Positions 46,793 through 58,700 of a stretch of DNA of 64,000 nucleotides are shown piece by piece. A program made the translations under genes and the position numbers. This DNA comes from Rhynchonema sp. JSB1_4. Taxonomy: Eukaryota > Nematoda > Chromadorea > Monhysterida > Xyalidae. The stretch spans positions 1-64,000 of the forward strand of contig JASAMV010001101.1 in NCBI GenBank assembly GCA_030248065.1, given 5' to 3'. Under the pieces are notes generated by a model that had not been told where the DNA came from, ran no database searches, and saw only the letters and a list, made by a program, of their open reading frames with translations. Positions within the stretch are counted from its first letter, which is position 1, and every line of letters begins with the position of its first letter.

Positions 46793-49700
46793 ATGCTCTA
46801 TCTCGAAGATTTCTTGGAATGTGAGTGCTTTTCGTTTACTTATCCATTGTTGTTTTGTAAAAAAATCTGATCTTCATTGCAGTCATCGAGCCACTGCCCC
46901 AGGATTTGCGCGATCGCTTCACTGAGTTGCGAACCTTGGATTTGGAAGTGCAAAGTGCGCTGTCTTTATTTGTTCGCATCCACCTGTGTTTTTCTTGCGT
47001 TCTGACTAAGTAGTGATTTGTTTTGTTTGTTCTAGACGCCTCCGACAAACTGAAGACGCGTGAAGATCGCTTCTTCGCCAATGCTCCAGCTATGTCGATT
47101 GAGGAGCGGCAAAAGGAGGCCCAGATCATTAAACAGGTCAGGATTTGTTGTGTTTTGTGCAATCATAGAAAAGAACATTAAATGATCCTGCAGGAATATC
47201 GCAAAATTGAGGAGAATTCTGACGAGAAAGTGCGAATCGCGAATGTGATGTACGATTTGGTGGAGCGATATCAACGTCGATTGGCTGGCGAGATCACCAA
47301 GTTCAAATTGGAACTCGAAGCCGATAGTCCGGGGCTGACCGAAGTGTTGGAACGAAGTTTGTTGATTCTTGTTTTTTATCTTGATTATCTTGGTTTTTCT
47401 TGGTTATTTCGAAAACATGGCGTAGTTATGTAGTTCTCGTGCAACATTAGCTTTCAAACACATTGATTGAATTTCAAAAATCCCATCTACATAAGAGCGC
47501 TTGATTCCCTCTTCTTATGGATCACTTACGTTCTGTCGAACAACCCGCTAAATGAACACGGCACCAAGCCGATCCTGTAATTTTATCGCAGTACAACAAC
47601 TTTCGCTTGACCTGGCACCAGGTTGCGCCTTGCTTTGTGACCGACTCTTCTGGTGTTGCTTGTGGATTCATTTGTTTTGTTTGGAAGTTTCATTTGTTTG
47701 ACAAAAATTTCAGAAGTACGCGAGTCCGAGCAGGCACATCGGAATTTCCGGAAAGAGCGTGAGTTTGTTCAATGTTTGATCAGACGTCCACAATGAGAAT
47801 AATACCTCTTTGGTCAGGTCGACGTACGTTGCGCAAAATGGAGGCACAAGTTGCTCATCAGAAGATCATGAACGAAACTGCCAATATTGGTTGGTGTTCA
47901 GGTTCTGGACTTGTCGGTTTTCTTTTTTATTATAATTCCTTGTAAATTCAGGGTCAGGAATGTCCATCAGTGACGTCATAGCTGCCGAGATGGCGGCATT
48001 GGACGGCGCTGATTCGCCGATCGACGACCAATCGGTGACCGAGCCGACGTTCGCAACGCCCGCTCGTGTGCGAAAAGAGAAACACGTGCACAGCCAGCAG
48101 GTGTCGCCCAGCTCATCGGACTTGAACTTATTGGTAAGTGTGATCATCGGTCATGACTTGATCGCGTGACCTGTTTTATTGTGGAATATTTGGAACATTG
48201 CTGGACAATTTTCATTCTGGTCGAAATTTGTAGCGTGAGTAAAATCTTGGAAACTTCAATATAGGAATGCTACCTGACCAGATCACCCACCAGTTCAGTG
48301 CTGACTAGATGAAGATACCAATTTCTTTTTTCTCTTTCATTGCATTCAAATCTGTTGCAGCGTCGTCGTTCGTTCCCGAATCGAATGAACGAGCTATCGT
48401 TGAGTGCCACCCAGTTCAGTCTGTCAACGCAGGAAATGAAATCACCCAATTCATCATTGTTGACACCGCAACCAACGAGCAGCTCAACGTCGCCTATGGT
48501 TGGTCACGCGTACCGTCTTGTTTCATGTGAAGCTTTGTGGTATCTTGTGGATGCTTACTGAATACCCAACCACATTCAGGGTCCACCTTTGAGCGCCAGT
48601 TACGGTTACAATCAGATGTTGCCCTCATTCACTGCTGCACACGAGTCGAGACATGGCAGACCGAGAAAGTCGGTGGAACTGTTTCAACATCGAAAAGTTT
48701 TTGTATTGTCCATTGTTTTTGTCCATTGTATTCGCGGAACGAAGGCGTGTTTTCCTTTAGATTCACGTCGCGGGTGCAAGAGATGGTGAAAGCGTCGATG
48801 GCCAAACGCGAATCCGAACGTGAACGTTTCGCTCGCGTCTGGTCGGCGGCAAACAGCGGTGGCACGGGACCCGATGGCGCGTCATCGAGTGGTACGTGAT
48901 GTTTCATGCATTATCGGGTATCTCTAGTCGTATGATCACCATCTCAGGCGAGCCGCGCGTCAAACGTCGTGTCGGTGCAGCATCGTCGAGTTCCGGTGGT
49001 CACAAATCGTCACGCTCTGTCGATCGAGCCGTATTCACGTCGGGTGACTCGGACGTGGAGGAGGAGGCCAGCGATGACGAGGCGGAGGAAGATGACGAGG
49101 AAAATAAGAGAAAATGGTGCATTTGTCAGCAGGTCGGTGCCGGGGGAATCTGCATTTTTGGTTCTGTGTCACAGGTATGGAAAGGAACGGTTTTCTTATA
49201 GAGGGTGAACTGAGTAGTATATAGTTTGGACTGATCACTCTCTAATTGAACGTACAAAATGTCAACATTGTCAAATAGTTTGAAAGTTTCAAAAAAGCAA
49301 AGATTCATATACATAATTTGAAAAACTGGAAACTGAAGCGCCAGATACCGCATACTTCAAGTTTATTATGCATTATAGAGATCTGTTATGTTGTGCAGTC
49401 CCATGTTCTGCAGTTCTTCAATGCTCTCTTTGTCACCGATTTGTGCCAGCAAAGTCATGTAGGTGATGATGAAGGATGTTGCCTGGAAAGCAAGCCACGC
49501 ACGATTCCGATGTCACAAGTTGTCACTGCAAACAGTTAAAAGCGACAAACTGTCAAAATCATGTGTTTGTTGATTGGGCCCAGTCCACACAGATTAATTC
49601 CTTGGGCATGCTCGGCTTGTTTCGAGAACCCAATCATGACATCCTGAAGTTATGAGGTTGAAACTAGGTACATAGGCCCAATGTCAACCTGACAATAAAA

Positions 49701-52700
49701 TAGTTGAATCCCTTTGTCTCCTGGTACAGCCATGACCGCGTCTTGCTCAGAATGATTGCTGTTGCTTTGACCTGCAAATTGATAACAAACCAATGGTTGT
49801 TTGAGCTTCCAGCCTTTCCACATCGTACATCCACACAATTCTGGTGCTACTAACATCTTCATCCAGACGAGCCAAGTACCAAACAAGTGCAAACACCATG
49901 CCAGCCTGGACGGCAAGTATACCAACGAACGAAGACTTGAACTCTGTTGGTGCAATGGTCATACTGTAGGCAGAAATCACAGTAGTGAGCAGGAGACATC
50001 CGATAGTGGTTGCCAAGTATGGCGATAGGGAGCCATCAAGATACCGAAGCACGGTCAACAATTGTTGATGGCGTTTGTACAGTGACGAGATCGTGTTTGT
50101 TGAATGTTCAGCAATCCTGCGGTCCTGTTTGTCCACAACGGTCTGCAAGTCGTCGTTGAACTCCACCAGCGCCATTCTTGCCGTTTCGATTAGCACGGCG
50201 ATTGTAAATGGATAGCAGATGACCATTGATGCAAGCAGTGCTGAGAACGCACCCAACCAGACACTGTTCATCACCGCAAAGCTTGCCAATAGTTCTGGAC
50301 TGTATGCCACGTTGCGAATGAATGAATAGACGTATAGTGCTGCCACTATAAAGACGATTGCTTGAATGGCGTACAATCGCCAACGACGTTTGTACACCGC
50401 GTTTGTGTACGGCTGAATCACGCTGAGGAATTTAGGCAACATGGCTGAAATGATTGATCAACATTCCTTGATAATACGTGACGCTTGTTTGTGATACAAC
50501 ACCACATGGAGCTTCTCACCTTTGCGCGTCCAATATGGCACGAATATATATGGCACAGCCATCTGTGCGAACATGGTCACGTCCATGTATTTCATGATTG
50601 ATAAAGCGGTGGTGGTCTCGTGCCATTCGATAGTTCGGATGATATCGACAATCTTTACGCATGCCAAACCGACAGGTACCAGTGTCATTACCAGACACTG
50701 CATGTACGCCACAACTTTGCGCCATTGTTGTTTTGGTTCTCTGCACTGATGGCCGCCCAGAATTAGCAAGAACAGAAGACAAGGCATGATCAAAAGAATG
50801 ATACTTGCTTTGGCCATTGTCATATCTTCGTACGAAATTGAACTTTAAATAATGGACAGAGAAAACTGCACATTTTTGTGTATAAGCCTCCGTAGATGGA
50901 TGATGTAACTTTATACCACCGTTAGTTTTATGGCAGCAAACCTTTTTATGTAAATTAAAATTATGCAAGGTCTGCCCCCATGTTTACAAAGACCTCAGAA
51001 TTAAAAAAATAAGTTGGCAGACAAAAGTATGTTAGCTTATTTTATTGCTCCCCTATGACGCATAAGGGCGGAGTTAGGTTGAACACGGAAACCGGAATCC
51101 GGAAATATTTTCGGATTCCGGTTTTAGGACGAATTTTTTGCGTTTTCCGGAAATATTTCCGGATTCCGATTTCCGGATGATTTTTGCGGAACACGGAATT
51201 AACCTTCAACCAGATTTCACTTCACTGTGTTTTCAAAGGAATGCAAAACATTTCCGAGTTCTGCGTTTTTCATATTTCATCCAGTATCCGGAAATATTTC
51301 CGGAAAACACAGATGCTGTTCCGCATCCGGAAATAGATCAAAGTCTTTGCGTGTACATATTTCCGGTCGTGCTCAACCTAAGTCCGCCCTAAACCATGCA
51401 AGTAAATTAGTGATGAAAGCACAGTTACAAGACCGGGTGGGATAAATACGGAAATAAAAAAATAGTTACAACGGTGGTTGTAACACAACCACAGCAAGCA
51501 AAAGCTATTTTACATAAAGCGCCAAGGAGAGAGAAAGATCACAAGACATGTTAACATGATAGAAAACAGGTGTGTTGGATGATAGAAGTAACTGATTGTA
51601 TGTACGTCCATACATAAAGCATTTAACGCGCTAAAAGCAACATAACGGACGGGCGGAATTTTCGAACGTACACCGTTTTTGTCTTGAACGTACACCCAAT
51701 GGCACGCCGTACGTTGCTCACTGTTCGGCGAAATACTGCTCGGTGATATTTGCTAGTCCCGTGCTCGTATTTTCTTGCCAATGTTTAATGTTCTCTTTAT
51801 CAGCAAATTCAGCTATCAATGTCATGTAGGTGATCACCAGTGACAATGTCTGAAACATAAACCGATTCATTCATTTCAATGGCAAATGAAAAGTGCCAAG
51901 ATATTCAAACGTACTGTCAAAATAACGGGTTTGTTAACCGGTCCGAAACCACACAGATTGATGCCCTCAGCATGCTCAGCCTGCGCCATAAACGCCAGCA
52001 TTGTGTCCTGAACAAGAAGGGCAAATGTTATGAAAGTTCGAAGTTTGCATCAGAGATTACGAGAGAGCCACTGTAACATATCTTTGTTTGTTTGTTGATC
52101 CACAGCGATCGGCTTCGGCTCAGCACAATAGCGGTTTCCTTGATCTGCAATTTGAGCAAAGCATGCTTGATACGTTAACATCAAAACGTTTGTTTGTTGC
52201 AAGCTTGCAAGAACACATAATTACATTTTCATCCAGACATGCCAAATACCACACGATGACAATCAGCGTCATTCCACTGGTCACCATGGGACCAAGAAGT
52301 CCTGCGACGTGCGCACGACGCCCTATTGTCATGTTGTAGCCACTGATCACTGTTGACAACAATAGCAGACCACTTGCAAGCGTTATGTAGGCAGAGCACG
52401 TGCGATCGAGAAAATTTAAACTACTCAAGATGTCCCGGTGACGCTTGTGCAGAATGGACAAGTGGTTGACGAGTCCTTCGGAGGAGCGACGGTCATCTTT
52501 GTCTACTTTGGCTTCCTGTTCATTTCCTAGATCCTCCAGATCTTCGTTAAGTTCCACAACCGCATATCGCGCCAGCTCAATCAACATCAAGATTGCAAAC
52601 GGATAGTATGCAGTTACTGTTCCTAAGAGGCCAGCTATTGCTCCCAACCATACATGGCCAAACAGTTCCAGCGTTTTCACGATCTCCCACTCCCACCCTG

Positions 52701-55700
52701 TTGTGAGCGTGTAGATGAAAACAGTCGTCAGCACATTTGACAGAGCGAACAAAGTGGCCTGAGTGCCGTACAGTTGCCAGCGACGCTTGTACACTGCGTT
52801 AGTACAGAATCGAACCATGCTCATAAACTTGGGCAGCATGCCTATAATTTTAGTTCAATTCAGTTACACAACAAAGGATCTGTTGATTGAACAAAAAAAC
52901 CACCAGTGTAAGTCCAGTAGGGCAGGAATAGGTATGGCACAGCGCCTTGCATGAGAAAAGCCATGTCCATGTATTTCATTGACGTTACGACTGTTATCGG
53001 TTCAGTCCATTGAATCGTATTCGCTCTTTCGAAAATCTTCTCACAGCTTAAACCAACGGGAATGACTGTCATAACAACACAGTGCACAATGGAAGCAGCT
53101 TTTCTCCACGGCTTGTTCGCTTGATAGTATTGCTGACCACCCAAAGTCACCAGAAATAAAAGCGAAGGTAGAATCAGGATATCAAGGTTGCGCTTCGCCG
53201 TCTTACGGGCCATCATCATGTCATGTCATGAAAGCTACCAAAAAGATGGTATGTACAAAACATCAATTTCATCATTGTGATTGTGACGGCGGTCATAGTG
53301 TAATTTGAAACCGCCTACCACTATTCAAAGCTTTCAATACAAGTATACAATTTTTCATCGAGTTTGTTTACTGTCAGCTTACGCAGATCCAATTGATGCA
53401 GTGTGCTTGTGTTTCAATTATGTCCGTGACTTGCACACCGTATTCTTGACCGGCATCAAAGCTTCGCACGTTCATGGTTGTAAATATCGGTTAGATTCTC
53501 AAACGTCAATATTTTGAACGCTTCGATGTCAGCCTTGTTGATCAGTTGTGCCAAAAGACTCAAGTAAGTCACCAGAAATGATGTTGCCTGAAATAAGGGT
53601 CCAGGAGACTTATCTTGTGGTCATGTATGTCAAACTGTGAAACCTAACCGCTAATAGGACGACCTTATTGACAGGACCCAATCCACATAAGTTGATGCTG
53701 TCGGCATGTTCGGCTTGCTTTGTGAATGCAACAATCATGTCCTGAATAACATAAATAGCTTTCGCTCAGTTAAAGGGGCTCCGCCATATATACGCGACCG
53801 AAACCAATCTCAATGCAACTTGGCACCGTAAGTCGGCTTGGTCCAAAACACTCACGGCCAAGAAAATTTTTCCCCATATCAACTCCCTGTCTGAGCCAGG
53901 AGGGCTAAAAGGTAAAAAATTTTGACCCTACCTCAGCACCTTGAAATTAAAATATCTTTCTGTTTCGCATATTCTTTGTGTGCAGTTTGTTCACAAATTT
54001 TTCATAAACGCCTTGGGTCTAATTTAGAACCATATTCACTTTTTTGGCACTACCACAGCTCGCGCTATTTTGCCAAAACCACGGAAATTTTCAAAAAAAA
54101 AATTCCGTTGTATTTTCCGGTCATATAGAAAGCACACAGAGTTTTTATATAAAGTAGGCAAGAAAGCCCGTATATCATGCTATTCAGGCGATCAATGACT
54201 AATTTTCCACCGCAGATAAGTTTCGACAAAAGCTCGCTCAACTGTGGTGAACCTCAACTTTTTTGCCATTTTCTGTGGATCCCAAGCACACTTCTATCTC
54301 ATATGTTCCTATTTTAGTAACAATGTACCGAGGTGTTATATGGCACGCTAGATAGTAAAAATATAATTGTTGTTAATTATGTGCAAATCTGGGTTGGTCC
54401 AGCTGCATCCCTGGAGGTACGAGCCATAAACGAATTTTACACAAAATTCATAATTTTAGCAAATTTTCACTTCCGTCATATTTTTAGCCTATCTATAGTT
54501 GGGTAGGGTTTGTGGCTTTTGCTGTCCGATGAAGCCCAAACGTTATTGTTGTTTATAGATCAAAATTCAAAACTGTATCTCTAACGTATCTTGAGAAAAA
54601 TCGTGTTAATTGAGGTCCATGCGTTGGACTTGGAACTACAACCGGGCTTACAACAGGACCAGCGTCTGCGGTGCCTTCACTTAACATGATTTTTCTCAGG
54701 ATACGTTAGAACTAGAATTTTGGATTTTGATCGATAAACAACAACAACGTTGGGGCTTCATCGGACAGCAAAGGCCACAAATCCGTCACAAATGTAGGTA
54801 GGCTAAAAATATGACGGAAGCGAAAATTTGCTAAAATTATGAATTTTGTGTAAAACTCATTTATTGCTCGTACCTCCAGGGATGCAGCTGGATAAACCTA
54901 GATTTGCACATAATTAACAACAATTATATTTTTACTATCTAGCGTGCCATATATCACCTCGGTACATTGTTACTAAAATAGGAAAATATGAGATAGAAGT
55001 GTGCTTGGGATCCACAGAAAATGGCAAAAAAGTTGAGGTTCACCACAGTTGAGCGAGCTTTTGTCGAAACTTATCAGCGGTAGAAAATTAGTCATTGATC
55101 GCCTGAATAACATGATATACGGGCTTTCTTGCCTACTTTATATAAAAGCTCTGTGTGCTTTCTATGTGACCGGAAAATACAACGGAAAATTTTGTTTCGA
55201 AAATTTCCGTGGTTTTGGCAAAATAGCGCGAGCTGTGGTAGTGCCAAAAAAGTGAATATGGTTCTAAATTAGACCCAAGGCGTTTATGAAAAATTTGTGA
55301 ACAAACTGCACACAAGGAATATGCGAAACAGATCGATATTTTAATTTTAAGGTGCTGAGGTAGGGTCAAATTTTTTTACCTTTTAGCCCTCCTGGCTCAG
55401 ACAGGGAGCTGATATGGGAAAAAATATTCTTGGCCGTGAGTGTTTTGGACCAAGCCCACTTACGGTGCCAAGTTTCATTGAGATTGGTTTCGGTCGCATA
55501 TATATGGCGGAGACCCTTTAAGGTTCGCTAACATTTATGGAACGCACTCTAGTTCTCATGTTCAACCACTGCGTTCGACAACGACTCAGTATCTTGGCCG
55601 TATCTCTCACCTGAATGGCTGAAATATATGAAGACGACAAGTTTGACAAACTCAAAAAAATTGCTTCAAGATCCGTACTCACATCTTGGTTCAAATTCGC

Positions 55701-58700
55701 CAAGAACCAGGTAATGAACAAGAATGTGCCGCTCTCCTTCACAACTAAAGCACTGAAATAGCCTGCGTAGTCTGCTGGGGCAATGATCACCAAGTAGCAG
55801 GACAACAGTGCACTGAGTAGCGACTGTCCTAGTGTAATTGTCAAGTACGCGGAGCAAGTCTCATCGAGAAATTGCAACACGTTCAGCAGATCAAAGTGGG
55901 TGTCGTACAAGTCACTAATGAGCTCTAATTGCTCGCTGTCTGTGTTTTGACGTTTTTGGACATGGTGTTCCAGATCTTCGTTGAGTTTCCTGACTGCAGA
56001 CCGAGTTAACGCAACCAAAATCATGATATCGAAAGGATAGATTGTGGCTGACACGGCACATATCAACACAACTGACTGAACGCCCACACAAGGAAACAGG
56101 TCATGTACAGCACAATGGCGCTTTGAATTATGTACAAGGACCACAGGCTGCGATGTCTCGTAAGAGCTTCAACTCTTGTTTCCATGAACTGCATGAAGTT
56201 CGGCAGAAGTCCTGCAACGTGTCAGGTTGTTGTTTGTCTCATAATGGAATAACACACCTAAGTAACCTTTATAAGTCCAGTAAGGCAGGAAAGCGTATGG
56301 TGTGCTCATAATCGTGAATGTCAGAACATCGATGAATTTCATCAACGTCAATGCGCTCGTTGGTTGCTTCCAATTGATGATGGGCATCAAATGCAGCAGT
56401 TTCGTGCCGAATAATACGACCGGAATGGCAGTCGTCAGTAAACATTGTAATGCTGCTCCAATCTTGTGCCAAAGCTGGCGAGGTCGGTAGCGCTGGTGAC
56501 CACCCAATACGACCAGGAACACAATGCATGGAAGAATCACTCGGTTTATTGTTTGAATTGCCATGGCGTGCTTGAAGACGTTCTGTTAGAACTCAACAAA
56601 CGCATTAAGAGATGCAAACCTTATATTCACCAGCTTAACCGTTGTTCGTGTAAAAACGTGCAAAATAAACACGATTTTTTAATTTTAATCGGGAGCATCC
56701 TAGTCCATGTGGTTTGCTAGACGTCACAAAAGAGAATTGAATCACGCGTGTCCCGCCATAATGTCTTCAATGGACGCGTTGCCGTACGCTTGGGTGTCAA
56801 CCGGCATGAACTGAGCCAGCAGCGTTAGATAAGTCACAATAAGCGAGATGGCCTGGACAAATACATACATAGTAATCCAGTTTTATTTTTTAATAGGGGC
56901 TGGCAAATACAATATTACCGTCAGAATTAAACCCTTGTTTACTGGGCCGAACCCGTATAAATTGATGCCCTCTGCATGTTCTGCCCGCTTAGTAAACGCC
57001 ATGATCAGCTGCGTGGCCTGGGACAATAATTCTTGTTTACTTATGCTTTCTAACGTACATATGTAAAGGTGGTACAGAAAACAAACTCTGGGGCTCGCAT
57101 TCAGCCACATTGTTTTACATTGCGTCAGCAATGGAGCAGTAGCTTTGATCTGAAAGGAACACACCATTATGCGCTTCAGATGAATGCGGCAAATATTCAA
57201 TGGAAACTAACGGTTTCATCCAAACAGGACAGCTTCCAGATTATGATAAAGAACAGTCCGCCGTAAGTAATTGCCACCGACGCCACCCCATCAAAGCTCC
57301 CCGAGATGATGCTGCCATATAACATTAACACCGTGATCAGAAGCACGAAGGTTAAACTGATTGCCAAGTATGGGGAACAGTGTTTGTCGAGGAATTGTAA
57401 AATGTCGCACAAGTGAGAGTGACGCGAATACAAACGGCTGAATTGATCAATTTGATCACCGAGTGGAATATCAGCCACGTGGCGGCCACTTTCACACTCT
57501 TGTATCGAACGTGGGGGATCATGGCAAAATAGTTCAATGCCTTTGTGCAGCTCGATTAATCCATATCGGATTGGCTCAATAAGCATAAAGATACAAAAGA
57601 CATAGATGAGCTGCAAGTATTGGAGTGCAGTCACAATGAGGCCTAGACCGACACTGCCATACATCGCTGCTAGTGATAAGAACGCGAGGTCCTTCATGAC
57701 CCAAAGTGTTTGTGAAGTGATCCAGTATATGATGAGAGCAAAGCCAGCGAGTTGTGTGCCGTACAACCACCACCGGTGCTTGTGCGCTGCATGTGTCACT
57801 GGCTCGGCCATTGCCAAATAGTTGGCTAACATTCCTGCAAGACAGGAGGAACACAGAAACAGACCTGGCTCGCACAGAAACAAGGCCTGACTAGGGATCG
57901 GAAGATATATCGGGTATCGGCATGTTTTTCCAACTTATCGGGTATTACACTTTTCGCGATTGAAAATCGGTTCTCAAAAACAGCTCTGCAGATATTCATT
58001 GTTGTGCGAACAGAAAAAATTTAAAATGTGTGTGGGAGCTAGCTATTTGCACGTTGCATGACACAACCACAGGGCACGATTTTTATGAAAAAAAATTGTT
58101 GCGCGCACCGCGCAGTACTCAATGGCCATCTCAAAAATCCACAGCGACGTTTGCCAAAAATCTTTGTTTTGGTATAAAGGCGGTGTTTTTATTGGTATTT
58201 TGGCACTTCGGGTATCGGGTTTTTTTTGAAGTGTCGGCTTTTTTCATGAACTATCGGGTATCGGCATTTTCAAAGTATCGGCTATCGAGTATCGGCATAC
58301 CCCCCGATACCGATCCCTAGACCTGAATCGAATTATTCTCTTTGTCAGTGTATAACATTTGCATTGTACGATGTCACATTCATTTCAATTCACTTACCGT
58401 TGTACATCCAGTACGGAGCAAACAGAAATGACACCGGAATCTGCGTGTACGAGACCAAATCAGCCGCGTTAAATATCGCAATTAAAAATGTTGCACCAGG
58501 CCCGGACCATTCGATTTTGCTCAATAGTTCAATGTCTTTCGCAATTACTAAACCAAGGGGCATAACACCAGTCAAAATGCATCGAATGAACAACCAAATT
58601 TTCTCCCGCAGTGTACTAGGAAAGGAACTTGGATGTCCTCCTATTACTCGGAGATAGAAAATGCATGGCAGCAAAATGCGTTGAAGGGATTGTTTAGCAG

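Noticed and set aside
53922..55369. Two similar short frames starting MTLPQHL on opposite strands
   Set aside because: They are the same sequence in the two arms of the foldback element, not a gene pair.
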